Of a stretch of 45,197 nucleotides of DNA, positions 15,968-24,444 are shown one piece after another. The DNA comes from Lachnospiraceae bacterium (GTDB lineage: Bacteria; Bacillota; Clostridia; Lachnospirales; Lachnospiraceae). Within the stretch, counting starts at the first letter, position 1; each line of letters starts with the position of its first letter. The DNA is taken from positions 1 through 45,197 of the forward strand of contig JAIKXN010000234.1 in the NCBI GenBank assembly GCA_024684055.1. Reading direction: 5' to 3'. Under the pieces are notes generated by a model. The model made no database searches. It saw nothing but the letters and a program-made list of their open reading frames with translations, and had not been told where the DNA came from. Position numbers and translations under genes: made by a program.

Positions 15968-16206
15968 TTATAAAATATCAAATTTGAAAGACAATATCTT
16001 CGGTAATGTTTCGATGAATTTGTCTTTACAATAATTCAGTTTTAAAAGACATGATCTTCGATAATATCACGATATATCCGTCTTTGCGATAATTCAGTTT
16101 TGAAAGACATGATCTTCGATAATATCACGATAGATCCGTCTCTGCATTAAATCAGTTCTGGAAGACGTAATCCTCATTTACAACAGGTGATTCGATAAAT
16201 TCGTCT
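15968..16206. repeat. Tandem duplication of a gene's 3' end, about 58-base period
   Basis: Three copies at 15968-16025, 16026-16083 and 16084-16141 follow the source copy at 16142-16206, which is the last part and stop codon of the solute-binding protein gene. On the minus strand each copy contains a version of the coding end EDYVFQN-stop: EDHVFQN-stop, EDHVF-stop and EDIVFQI-stop. The middle two are nearly identical; the farthest is most diverged. The source copy is about seven bases longer. The repeats lie between this gene and comEA. Confidence 0.85.
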
Positions 16207-17588
16207 TCAACATATATACCGTGTATCTGTTTTTTAACCTGACCGGACAGCTGTCTTAAAAGACGATTTGCATCTTCGCCGTCCCATGCCTTTGTGTATA
16301 CCATTTCAGTAAGAACCCAGTAATTGGAGGTCTCAACTATTTTAGGTAACGATACACTGTTTTCGTATGTCCTTAATGCATCCTCCATCTGAGGATACTG
16401 AAATTCGTTCTGATAATTGCAGGGAAGTTTTCCTGTTCTTGTATAAAGGTTCCCGGAATAATCAACCGTCAGGAATTTTGCAAAGTTTTCCGCTTCCTGA
16501 GTGTGCTCGGAAAGTTCGTTTACCGATACAAGTTTTGTAACCGACAAGCCTTTTGATTTTAACGTATCGTTAAGCATTCCGATGCTTGCAATTCCGTATT
16601 CATATGTGAAAGGATTATCTTCCGATTTTCTTGCTGCTTCGAGATTTCCGATAACATCCGTATCGGCTACCATGAATAAAGTCTTTCCTTCCTTGAATTC
16701 ATTGAGAACATCTTCATATGAGAATTCATCAATTTCCATCGAGAAGAACTGCTTGAAATCCTGAAATACACTGAGGCAGTAAATACTGTTCTCATTGTAG
16801 ATGTCGATTTCATCGCGGTTATCGCCTTTTTCACCGCCGACATTCATATATGCGCCGGCAAACCAGTATTCATACAGAACATCGGTAACACACCATTTAA
16901 AGAATGATTCCGTGCCTTCGGGAAGGTTGTATTTAAGAGCAAATTCGATAATACCCACAATCGATGTGGGAAGTATTTCATCCGCCGTTACTTCCACGAA
17001 TTCGGTATTCTCGGTGTTTTCTTCGCTGGCCGATCCTTCACCGTAACTGCCTTCGCTTTTTCCACCATCTTCATTGTACTTGGCTGCAACTTCTTCAAGC
17101 AGTGTTCTGTTATACAAAAACAGCGAACACTCATATAAAAGAGGATATCCGAGTTTGAAATTCGAATAACTGATTGCATCCAAAGATACTTCGGGAAAAT
17201 ATGAGGAATTTAAAACTCTGTGTGAATCTTCCAATTCATGGCAAAGTCCCGAAAGATAAGCTTTTTCCAGGGACTCGTTGCCTAAAATGTATAAATCGGG
17301 TCCGTATCCGTCATCAATCGTTGCCTTCTGGATCGCTTCAAGGAACTCAAGTCCGGACACTCTGGTGGAAACCACCTTTACTCCTGTCTTTTCTTCATAT
17401 ACAACGGCTGCATTTCTTACATACTCGTCGAGATATTCATCTGTATACCATATCGAAAGAACCGTCTGATTCTCTTTTTTGTTTTCATTTTCAATAAGAG
17501 AATGTCCGGGATATAAATCTCCGAGCAAAGCGGCAATCGTCATGGCGAGAACAGCCAGTATAGAAAAGAACTTTCTTCTAATATGCAT
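16152..17588 (-). CDS. Orphan extracellular solute-binding protein, family 1
   Basis: This protein of about 478 residues resembles family 1 (MalE-like) binding proteins: after an N-terminal hydrophobic segment come VLSIWYTDEYLDEYVRNAA, YEEKTGVKVVSTRV and GYGPDLYILGNESLEKA. The signal lacks an obvious lipobox Cys, so it may be membrane-anchored or released. An acidic insert rich in Ser, Glu and Asn lies near residues 175-200. No permease or ATPase gene is adjacent, so its transporter is elsewhere or it has another role. The ATG at 17588 overlaps the end of argD and has AGAGG about nine bases upstream; an in-frame TTG at 17594 is less likely. Its 3' end has been duplicated downstream. Confidence 0.8.
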   Translation of the reverse strand: MHIRRKFFSILAVLAMTIAALLGDLYPGHSLIENENKKENQTVLSIWYTDEYLDEYVRNAAVVYEEKTGVKVVSTRVSGLEFLEAIQKATIDDGYGPDLYILGNESLEKAYLSGLCHELEDSHRVLNSSYFPEVSLDAISYSNFKLGYPLLYECSLFLYNRTLLEEVAAKYNEDGGKSEGSYGEGSASEENTENTEFVEVTADEILPTSIVGIIEFALKYNLPEGTESFFKWCVTDVLYEYWFAGAYMNVGGEKGDNRDEIDIYNENSIYCLSVFQDFKQFFSMEIDEFSYEDVLNEFKEGKTLFMVADTDVIGNLEAARKSEDNPFTYEYGIASIGMLNDTLKSKGLSVTKLVSVNELSEHTQEAENFAKFLTVDYSGNLYTRTGKLPCNYQNEFQYPQMEDALRTYENSVSLPKIVETSNYWVLTEMVYTKAWDGEDANRLLRQLSGQVKKQIHGIYVEDEFIESPVVNEDYVFQN

Positions 17589-18768
17589 TGTCAATTGCCT
17601 CTTTCAAAATCACAATCATTTTATCTACATCATCTTTTGTGATAATAAGGGGAGGAAGGAATCTTATGATATTTGTTCCTGCATTTATAAGTACAAGTCC
17701 TTTATCCAGAGCTTTGTTGATTATATTTGCAACGGGAGCATCGAATTCGAGTCCCTGCATAAGTCCCATGCCTCTGTGGTCCTTGATCTGAGGATATGAG
17801 TTCTTAACCTCCTCAAGTTTTTCAAAAAGATATGCTCCGACTTCTTTTGCATTTTCGCAAATGTTAAGCTTTTCGTATAATTTGAATACTGCGGTACATG
17901 CAGCGCCGCCGAGAGGATTACCGCCGTATGTGGTGCCGTGATCTCCGGCAACAAGCGAATTGTCGGCAACTTCTTTTGTCATAAGGAAAGCACCCATCGG
18001 AATACCGCATCCGAGAGCTTTAGCCGTAGTTAAAACATCGGGGCGAATGCCGTATTTCTGCCAGCAGTACATATATCCCGTACGTCCCATGCCGCACTGA
18101 ATCTCATCGAGAATAAGGAGTGCGCCTGTCTTGTCGCAGATCTCGCGAAGTCCCTTAAGGAATTCTTCTGTTGCGGGATAAATGCCGCCTTCACCCTGAA
18201 GAGTTTCGCAGATGATGGCACATGTTTTGTCTGTTAAAAGTGCTTTCACGCTTTCAAGATCGTTCATGTTTGCAAATTTGATATTGCCGATCATCGGTCC
18301 GAAAGGAGCACGATATTTTTCCGTACCAGTTACGGATAACGCACCGAATGTTCTTCCATGGAAGGAATGCTGCATTGCGATGATCTCGTGATCAGTTCTT
18401 CCGTCTTTGTTATACGCATATTTTCTTGCAACTTTCAAAGCACCTTCAACAGCTTCGGCACCTGAGTTTGTGAAGAAAACCTTGTCCATTCCCGAAGCCT
18501 TTGTAACTGCTTTTGCAGCCTCGATTGCCGGAACGTTGTAGTAATAATTCGATGTATGTAAAATCTTGTCTACCTGCTCTTTAACGGCATCATTGAACTC
18601 TTTGTTGTTATATCCGAGTGCAAATACACCGATACCCGATACGAAATCGAGGTATTCTTTTCCGTTTATATCATAAAGATTTACACCGTCACCGTGATCG
18701 AATACTATCTGATAACGATTGTACGTATGTAAAATATACTTTTCAGCTTCATCTATATAATTCTGCAT
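17578..18768 (-). CDS. argD: Acetylornithine aminotransferase
   Basis: This 396-residue class III PLP-dependent aminotransferase converts N-acetylglutamate semialdehyde to N-acetylornithine in arginine synthesis. Visible signs are FTNSGAEAVEGALKVARKYA near residues 95-115, HSFHGRTFGALSVTG, the Asp of LILDEIQCGMGRTG near 220, and the likely PLP lysine in TTAKALGCGIPMGA near 250. Length is standard. It starts 32 bases after argB ends, with AGAGG before its ATG, and overlaps the start of the solute-binding protein gene by eleven bases. It thus belongs to the argB promoter unit. Confidence 0.95.
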   Translation of the reverse strand: MQNYIDEAEKYILHTYNRYQIVFDHGDGVNLYDINGKEYLDFVSGIGVFALGYNNKEFNDAVKEQVDKILHTSNYYYNVPAIEAAKAVTKASGMDKVFFTNSGAEAVEGALKVARKYAYNKDGRTDHEIIAMQHSFHGRTFGALSVTGTEKYRAPFGPMIGNIKFANMNDLESVKALLTDKTCAIICETLQGEGGIYPATEEFLKGLREICDKTGALLILDEIQCGMGRTGYMYCWQKYGIRPDVLTTAKALGCGIPMGAFLMTKEVADNSLVAGDHGTTYGGNPLGGAACTAVFKLYEKLNICENAKEVGAYLFEKLEEVKNSYPQIKDHRGMGLMQGLEFDAPVANIINKALDKGLVLINAGTNIIRFLPPLIITKDDVDKMIVILKEAIDNAY

Positions 18769-18800
18769 ATTTTTTCCTCTGTCCTTAAACCGTAAAACTT

Positions 18801-19685
18801 TTAGTCCTCGTCATTGTCAGGCATTATCATCGTGCCGATACCATTCTTGGTGAAGATTTCCAAAAGAAGGCAATGAGGAATTCTTCCGTCAAGAATATGC
18901 ACTCTGTTAACTCCCGCTTCCATTGCATTTGTGCAGTTGGTAAGTTTGGGAAGCATACCGCCGCCGAGTGTGCCTGATGCAATAAGTGCCTTTGCGTCCG
19001 TAACACTGATCTTTGAAATGAATGAAGATTTGTCGTTAATGTCTCTGTAAAGTCCTTCGATATCCGTAAGAAATGCAAGTTTCTCAGCACCTACGGCCTT
19101 TGCGATTTCGCATGCCGCATCATCTGCGTTGATATTGTAAGTGTTAAATTCCGAGTCAAGTCCGATGGGTGCAACAATTGGAAGAAAATCGTCATTAATG
19201 AGATCGTAAAGGATCTTTGCGTTAACTTCCTTGATGTCTCCTACGAAACCGATATCTTTTCCGTCCGAATATTTCTTGTCAACTCTTAAAAGTCCGCCGT
19301 CTTTTCCGGAAATTCCGACAGCCTTTACACCGAGTTCCTGAACCATGGCAACGAGCGATTTGTTAACCTTGTTAAGAACCATCTCGGCAATTTCCATTGT
19401 TTCGGCATCCGTAACTCTGAGTCCGTTTACGAATTCGGGAGTTTTGCCGACCTTGTCAACCCAGCGGCTGATTTCCTTGCCTCCGCCGTGAACGATGATA
19501 GGCTTGAACCCTACGAGTTTTAAAAGAACAACGTCCTCGATAACCTTCTTCTGAAGTTCGATGTTTGTCATGGCTGAACCGCCGTATTTAACAACGATTA
19601 TCTTTCTGTTGTACTTCTGTATATAGGGAAGTGCCTCTACCAGCACGCTCGCTTTTTCTAGAAACTGTTCCATGTCTTTTTCCAT
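18801..19685 (-). CDS. argB: Acetylglutamate kinase
   Basis: This 294-residue amino acid kinase phosphorylates N-acetylglutamate in arginine synthesis. It shows VVKYGGSAM near residue 30, VHGGGKEIS near 65 (glycine-rich phosphate-binding loops), [20 protein letters not shown] near 180-200, and [11 protein letters not shown] near 240. Length and motifs are typical of ArgB, including an N-terminal helix of the kind seen in arginine-sensitive hexameric forms, so feedback inhibition by arginine is possible but not shown. A strong GGAGG lies before the ATG. It is first in a unit with argD, driven by a promoter about 80 bases upstream. Confidence 0.96.
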   Translation of the reverse strand: MEKDMEQFLEKASVLVEALPYIQKYNRKIIVVKYGGSAMTNIELQKKVIEDVVLLKLVGFKPIIVHGGGKEISRWVDKVGKTPEFVNGLRVTDAETMEIAEMVLNKVNKSLVAMVQELGVKAVGISGKDGGLLRVDKKYSDGKDIGFVGDIKEVNAKILYDLINDDFLPIVAPIGLDSEFNTYNINADDAACEIAKAVGAEKLAFLTDIEGLYRDINDKSSFISKISVTDAKALIASGTLGGGMLPKLTNCTNAMEAGVNRVHILDGRIPHCLLLEIFTKNGIGTMIMPDNDED

Positions 19686-19763
19686 TACAAAACCTCCGGA
19701 ATCTAAACGAAAATGTATATTTTTTTGAATTTTATATTAAATATAAGAAATCAAAGTCTCTTT

Positions 19764-19792
19764 ATTGTACAACATCTCCCGCCTTAATTCAA
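19764..19792 (-). promoter_or_regulatory. Likely promoter of argB-argD
   Basis: The minus strand has TTGAAT (19787-19792), an exact 17-base spacer and TACAAT (19764-19769), close to the sigma-A consensus. The leader to argB would be about 70 bases and A/T-rich. A GGAAGCGCTTTG stretch resembling a catabolite (cre) site lies just upstream of the -35. Confidence 0.6.
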
Positions 19793-19924
19793 CCAAAACA
19801 AAGCGCTTCCGCCCAAAAATCCCTGTTTGTGTCCGTAAAATTATGCCTGGTGATGAAATCCTCTTACTCGCGCGAATCGCACCGGCGCAGGTTGGAAAAT
19901 CCCCTTTAGTGACGCTTTGAATAA

Positions 19925-19955
19925 AAAAACCGGGCTCCTTCTTCGGGAACCCGGC
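19925..19955 (-). terminator. Terminator of argJ
   Basis: GCCGGGTTCCC and GGAGCCCGG form a stem with a short loop, followed on the minus strand by seven T. It begins about 17 bases after the argJ stop codon, so argJ and argB-argD are separate units. Confidence 0.88.
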
Positions 19956-19971
19956 AGACACTCTTTATTTT

Positions 19972-21204
19972 TTATGAACGGTAATCCGCATTGATCTTTA
20001 CATAATCGTAAGTGAGATCGCATCCCCACGCGGTTGCCTCAGCATCGCCGTCGTGCATGTCCACGTAAACGATAACTTCCTCTTCCTTCATGATCTTTGT
20101 AGCGAATTCCTCGTCAAATTCAAGGGGAACGCCCATTTTAAATACCTGAAGTTTTCCTGCTTTGCTCTCAAAGAAAAGTTCAACCTTTGTCTGATCGAAT
20201 GAAACACCCGAATATCCCATTGCACAGAGGAATCTTCCGAAGTTTGCATCGCAGCCGTAAATAGCAGCTTTAGAAAGGTTTGAGCTTATAATCGAGCGTG
20301 ATAAAATTTTTGCTTCTTCTTTTGACTTTGCATTTACCACATGAGCCGTGAAAAGCTTTGTGGCGCCTTCTCCGTCTGAAGCCATTCTTCTTGCAAGATA
20401 TTCGCAAACGATGAACAGAGCTTTCTTGAATGTTTCGTATGCTTCATTTTTTGATGTAATCTTTTCGTTGCCCGAAAGACCGTTTGCCATGAGAATGAAT
20501 GTATCGTTTGTAGATGTATCTCCGTCTACGGAAATCATGTTGAATGTATCTGCGATCACTTCACTTACTGCTTCCTGCATAAGTGATTTTTCGATTGCGA
20601 TGTCGGAAGTTAAAAGAGCGATCATTGTGCACATGTTCGGATGGATCATTCCGGAGCCCTTGCTCATGCCGCCGATGGTAACGGTCTTTCCGTTTAATAC
20701 AAACTGAACCGCATACTCTTTGTTTACGGTATCCGTAGTCATGATTGCTATACTTGCGTTGGTGCCGTTTTCAAGCGAAGAATCAAGCTTTCCGCACATA
20801 TCGTTTACGCCTTTAACGAGTCTGTCTACCGGAAGCTGCATTCCGATAACGCCGGTAGAGCCGACTGCGATCGAATCGACGGGAACGTTTAATTTTTCGC
20901 TCATGGCTTTGGCAGTTGCTTCACATGCATCAAAGCCTTCCTGTCCGGTACACGCATTTGCAATACCTGTATTAATCACCATTCCGTGCATAGGTTTGTC
21001 GGATTTAACAATATTCATATCCCACTGAACACAGGCTGCCTTAACAACATTGCTTGTAAATGTTCCGGCACTTGTACAGGGTGTCTCGGAAAATACCATT
21101 GCCATGTCTTTTCTGTTAGCATATTTAACGCCTGCTTCCGTGTATGCTGCTTTAAATCCCGCTGCTGCGGTAACACCGCCTTTTATGATCTTTATATCTG
21201 ACAT
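19972..21204 (-). CDS. argJ: Bifunctional ornithine acetyltransferase / N-acetylglutamate synthase
   Basis: This 410-residue ArgJ recycles the acetyl group from N-acetylornithine to glutamate. The precursor cuts itself before a threonine in the motif KGSGMIHPNMATM; here it reads KGSGMIHPNMCTM near residue 180-193, with the key Thr kept and Ala changed to Cys. Other signs are GVTAAAGFKAAYTEAG at the start and DGDTSTNDT near 245. AAGGAG precedes the ATG. It follows a YpeA-like acetyltransferase gene on the same strand, with a possible 17-codon leader frame between them, and ends at a strong terminator. Whether it has both activities or only the acetyl transfer cannot be read from sequence. Confidence 0.96.
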   Translation of the reverse strand: MSDIKIIKGGVTAAAGFKAAYTEAGVKYANRKDMAMVFSETPCTSAGTFTSNVVKAACVQWDMNIVKSDKPMHGMVINTGIANACTGQEGFDACEATAKAMSEKLNVPVDSIAVGSTGVIGMQLPVDRLVKGVNDMCGKLDSSLENGTNASIAIMTTDTVNKEYAVQFVLNGKTVTIGGMSKGSGMIHPNMCTMIALLTSDIAIEKSLMQEAVSEVIADTFNMISVDGDTSTNDTFILMANGLSGNEKITSKNEAYETFKKALFIVCEYLARRMASDGEGATKLFTAHVVNAKSKEEAKILSRSIISSNLSKAAIYGCDANFGRFLCAMGYSGVSFDQTKVELFFESKAGKLQVFKMGVPLEFDEEFATKIMKEEEVIVYVDMHDGDAEATAWGCDLTYDYVKINADYRS

Positions 21205-21244
21205 TTTTATCTCCTTATGTTGAAAACAACTTTTCTTAATCTCT

Positions 21245-21298
21245 TTATGCTGCGCTTTTTACGATGGGTGACGGTTCTGATTTTCTTCTTTGAGTCAT
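21245..21298 (-). other. Possible 17-codon leader peptide before argJ
   Basis: A short frame, MTQRRKSEPSPIVKSAA, lies between the acetyltransferase gene and argJ and ends 40 bases before the argJ start. It has two adjacent AGA arginine codons at positions 4-5 and a GGGAAATTTC stretch before its ATG. It sits within a long-looped inverted repeat (GTGACGG/CCGTCAC). An arginine-sensing leader is possible but unproven. Confidence 0.25.
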
Positions 21299-21327
21299 GA
21301 AATTTCCCGTCACATCAGCGAGTTTAT

Positions 21328-21783
21328 TTATTGGTTAAAAGCAGTAATATTTGCTTCGTTTAAAGTGAAGTCGTAGTAGTTTAAATCTTCTCTTCTTGTC
21401 CAGCCTACCTGCTTCCAGAAAGCATTTCCGATATCGTTGGTCGTGAAAGCGATAAGGCTGACTTTATTGATGCCCTCTTCTTTGAGTTTTTCCATGCATC
21501 GGACTACCATCGACTTTCCTATACCGTGCATTCTGACATCCTCGCGAACACATACATGGTACAGACATCCTCTTCGTCCGTCATGGCCGCAGAGAATCGC
21601 ACCTACGATTTCTCCGTCCAAAACACAAACAGTTGAAAATCCGGGATTTCTTACAAGAAATTTCTCAACTCCTTCATAAGAGTCATCAATACTTCTTATG
21701 GCAAATCCTTTAATGGACATCCAGAGTTTCTTGACTCCCTCGTAATCTTCAATTTTCATTTCCCTTACAATGCGTTCGCTCAT
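21328..21783 (-). CDS. GNAT-family N-acetyltransferase, YpeA-like
   Basis: This 151-residue protein is a GCN5-related acetyltransferase. The acetyl-CoA binding region is VREDVRMHGIGKSMVVRCME near residues 80-100, preceded by GEIVGAILCGHDGRRGCLYH, which resembles E. coli YpeA. The end, NAFWKQVGWTRREDLNYYDF, matches the family's last strand. It is first in a unit with argJ, behind a good promoter. That pairing suggests a link to acetylated amino acids, perhaps N-acetylglutamate supply, but GNAT substrates cannot be assigned this way. A GAGG-type site precedes the ATG. Confidence 0.85.
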   Translation of the reverse strand: MSERIVREMKIEDYEGVKKLWMSIKGFAIRSIDDSYEGVEKFLVRNPGFSTVCVLDGEIVGAILCGHDGRRGCLYHVCVREDVRMHGIGKSMVVRCMEKLKEEGINKVSLIAFTTNDIGNAFWKQVGWTRREDLNYYDFTLNEANITAFNQ

Positions 21784-21847
21784 AAAAAATTTCCTCGATA
21801 AACAAAAGGCCGTAAACGCCTAAAAAACAACTTGTTAGAATCGCATT

Positions 21848-21876
21848 ATTGTAGCACAAAAGCCATTAACGGTCAA
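21848..21876 (-). promoter_or_regulatory. Likely promoter of the acetyltransferase-argJ unit
   Basis: The minus strand has TTGACC (21871-21876), a 17-base spacer and TACAAT (21848-21853), a near-consensus sigma-A promoter. A small AGGC/GCCT stem lies in the leader before the acetyltransferase gene. Confidence 0.65.
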
Positions 21877-21883
21877 ACCCGTA

Positions 21884-23005
21884 TTAAAGCGTATTCAGAT
21901 AATTCATGAAATTGTTCTTATTCTCAAGAGCGCTTGTAGTGGGACGACCGAGATCGTCTCTTGCTCCTATCGAGCATTTAACCTCAATAAGCGAAAGTGC
22001 ATTTCTCTCTTTGGCTTTTTTCAATTCCTCATCGAGACTTTCGAAGTCCTCGCAGCTTACAGCATATACGTAACCGCATGCTTTCGCTATGCTTACGACA
22101 TCAATTTTTGAAGCAACCGTAGGCATTCCGCCGACCGTTTCATGTGCGCCGTTATTGATAACCACATGCACAAGATTTGAGGGTTTGTTTGCACCTATTA
22201 CCGCCATTGAACCCATATGCATAAGGAGTGCGCCGTCCCCGTCTATGCACCAGATTCTGCTTTCAGGCTTGTTAAGCGCCACACCGAGCGCAATCGAAGA
22301 ACTGTGTCCCATCGAACCCACGGTAAGAAAATCATATTTATGGGGCTGAGCATTCTCTTCCCTGATCTCAAAGAGTTCTCTTGAAGCTTTTCCGGTGGTC
22401 GAAACGATTGGATCTTCTCCCGAAACTTTTGTAATATGTCTTATGATCTCTTCCCGGATCATTGTGTTTTCATTTTTATAGACAGTCTTTCCGTCATACG
22501 CGAGGGCACCTTTTCTTATTACAAAAGCAACGTCCTTTCCCGATTCGAGTGTGCCCTTAAACCTTTCCATTGCCTCGGATACTTCTTCATCGGTTGTTTC
22601 TTTTCCGATAATGAAAGACTCTATGCCCATATCTTCAAGAAGTTTTACCGTAACTTCTCCCTGATAAATATGCTGAGGTTCATCATGAATTCCGGGTTCG
22701 CCTCTCCATCCGACTATAAAAACGCAGGGAATAGCATAAACCTTGTCATTGAGTAAAGAAGCAACGGGATTGATGATATTTCCCTCGCCGGAATTCTGCA
22801 TATAAACAACCGGAACCATGCCCGTCGCAAGATGGTATCCTGCTGCCAGCGCGGTACAGTTTCCTTCGTTTGCCGCAATGATATGGTGCTTTGCGTCTAT
22901 ACCGAATTTATTAATCAGAAAATTGCAGAGAGCTTTTAACTGACTGTCGGGAACGCCCGTATAAAAATCCGAACCTATTATTTCATATAATTTTTCTGCC
23001 TGCAT
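21884..23005 (-). CDS. aepY: Phosphonopyruvate decarboxylase
   Basis: This 373-residue thiamine diphosphate enzyme converts phosphonopyruvate to phosphonoacetaldehyde, pulling the unfavourable PEP mutase reaction forward. The N-terminal half has DFYTGVPDSQLKALCNFLIN and ANEGNCTALAAGYHLATG with the catalytic-type Glu. The C-terminal half has the cofactor motif GDGALLMHMGSMAVIG to NNGAHETVGG. Length matches known Ppd proteins, which are shorter than other decarboxylases of the superfamily. It follows the PEP mutase gene after 119 A/T-rich bases and is the last gene of the phosphonate group. Confidence 0.95.
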   Translation of the reverse strand: MQAEKLYEIIGSDFYTGVPDSQLKALCNFLINKFGIDAKHHIIAANEGNCTALAAGYHLATGMVPVVYMQNSGEGNIINPVASLLNDKVYAIPCVFIVGWRGEPGIHDEPQHIYQGEVTVKLLEDMGIESFIIGKETTDEEVSEAMERFKGTLESGKDVAFVIRKGALAYDGKTVYKNENTMIREEIIRHITKVSGEDPIVSTTGKASRELFEIREENAQPHKYDFLTVGSMGHSSSIALGVALNKPESRIWCIDGDGALLMHMGSMAVIGANKPSNLVHVVINNGAHETVGGMPTVASKIDVVSIAKACGYVYAVSCEDFESLDEELKKAKERNALSLIEVKCSIGARDDLGRPTTSALENKNNFMNYLNTL

Positions 23006-23124
23006 TTTTTACCTGCTTTTTCTTTTTTTGTATTTATCAAAAAAATCACTTTTTGATCATATAAAAAATATCTTAAAGAATTATTTCGATAGATGTATTT
23101 CTTTTTCCGAATGGGTATAAATAA

Positions 23125-24420
23125 TTAAATTTCGTCAATCAAAGTAATGATGTCTTTGATCGGCAAAAGCCTGTCATCAACTTCCTTGGCTCTGTGATAT
23201 TTAAGAATATCCTCTGCCGTCTTCTGCATTGCGGGGAACGCAGCCCTGGTAAGCTGATTGGCGTATATTACAATCTTTACGCCGTGTGCCGCGAGTTCTT
23301 CTTCTGTAATCGAATTAAAGGAACTGGGAACGACAACTATGGGCGTTGTCTTATCGGTTTCCCTGAATTTATCGCAGAATTCCAGAATTTCATCGGGATC
23401 TTTTTTTCTAGAGTGAATCATGATTCCGTCGGCTCCGGCTTCAACGAAAGCCTTCGCACGTTCTAAAGCATCATCCATACCTTTTTCGAGGATCAGACTT
23501 TCAATTCTGGCAATGATCATAAAATCATCCGTAAGCTGTGCTCTTTTGCCTTCTCTGATTTTCTCGGAAAATTCTTCTATCGATGCCTGTGTCTGTTCGA
23601 CCTCGGTTCCGAAAAGGCTGTTCTTTTTCAGTCCCTTTTTATCTTCTATGATAACTGCGGAAACACCCATTCTTTCAAGGCTTCGTACCGTATATACAAA
23701 GTGTTCCGTGAGTCCGCCGGTGTCTCCGTCAAAGATGATCGGCTTCGTGGTTACTTCCATGATATCGTCAATTGTACGGAATCTGCTTGTCATGTCAACG
23801 AGTTCAATATCGGGTTTTCCTTTTGCTGTCGAATCGCAAAGCGATGATAACCACATTGCATCGAACTGATCGAGATGTCCGTCTTTTTCCACAACCGTCT
23901 TTTCTACAATAAGTCCGGTAAGTCCGGAATGTGCTTCCATTGTTTTTACTATCGAGGTCATCTCAATAAGACTGCGAAGACGTTTTCTTCTGTACTCGGG
24001 CATACCGAGTTTTTCTTTTAACTGAAGGTCGATTTTTCTGACCTCTTCATTGTATGTATAGGGAACATCGATAAGCTTTCCGCCGTATTCCGAAAGAAGT
24101 TTTTCAACGTGATCCCTAATGACTCTTTCAGGTCCCGACGTCCAGTTATCGCCGTGAATCACATAGTCAGGATGAATTAGATTAATCACATCCGTGTAAA
24201 GCATATCGTTTTGAAGTATTACGTCTTTGACGCCATCTATGCTTTTATATAATTTCATCCTTTCTTCCTGATCTACGGTAGGAAATTTGTTGTATCTGAT
24301 AAGTGCTTTATCCGACAGACATCCCACTGTAACCTCGCCGAGTCCGGCGGCTTCCTTTATGATATTAAGATGTCCTTCATGAATTACATCGGTGCAAAAA
24401 CAGGTATATACCTTTGCCAT
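23125..24420 (-). CDS. aepX: Phosphoenolpyruvate mutase with N-terminal nucleotidyltransferase domain
   Basis: This 431-residue fusion has two parts. Residues 1-130 are a cytidylyltransferase-like fold with the HxGH motif as HEGH (14-17) and a later HGDNWTSGPE. Residues 150-425 are PEP mutase, which makes the C-P bond: DGDTGG (231-236) and the diagnostic EDKKGLKKNS (259-268), where EDKxGxxxxxS-type sequence separates mutase from isocitrate lyase relatives. The mutase half appears complete. The N-terminal domain might activate a phosphonate or polyol with a nucleotide, yet another cytidylyltransferase of a different fold is in the same gene group. AAGGAG precedes the ATG. Confidence 0.95.
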   Translation of the reverse strand: MAKVYTCFCTDVIHEGHLNIIKEAAGLGEVTVGCLSDKALIRYNKFPTVDQEERMKLYKSIDGVKDVILQNDMLYTDVINLIHPDYVIHGDNWTSGPERVIRDHVEKLLSEYGGKLIDVPYTYNEEVRKIDLQLKEKLGMPEYRRKRLRSLIEMTSIVKTMEAHSGLTGLIVEKTVVEKDGHLDQFDAMWLSSLCDSTAKGKPDIELVDMTSRFRTIDDIMEVTTKPIIFDGDTGGLTEHFVYTVRSLERMGVSAVIIEDKKGLKKNSLFGTEVEQTQASIEEFSEKIREGKRAQLTDDFMIIARIESLILEKGMDDALERAKAFVEAGADGIMIHSRKKDPDEILEFCDKFRETDKTTPIVVVPSSFNSITEEELAAHGVKIVIYANQLTRAAFPAMQKTAEDILKYHRAKEVDDRLLPIKDIITLIDEI

Positions 24421-24444
24421 CTGCCTTCTCCTTTTCGGTCTGAA

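Noticed and set aside
15968-16206. CRISPR-like array of regular repeats
   Set aside because: Units are directly adjacent with no unique spacers, only three or four copies exist, they derive from a gene end, and no cas genes are nearby.
19715-19750. Arginine repressor (ARG box) site in the argB leader
   Set aside because: TTAAT and ATTCA half-sites are present but five bases apart, not four, in a very A/T-rich stretch; not strong enough to annotate.
23006-23124. Terminator between PEP mutase and decarboxylase genes
   Set aside because: An A/T-only stem (ATCAAAAA with TTTTTGAT) is visible, but without G/C pairs or a following T run it is unlikely to stop transcription.
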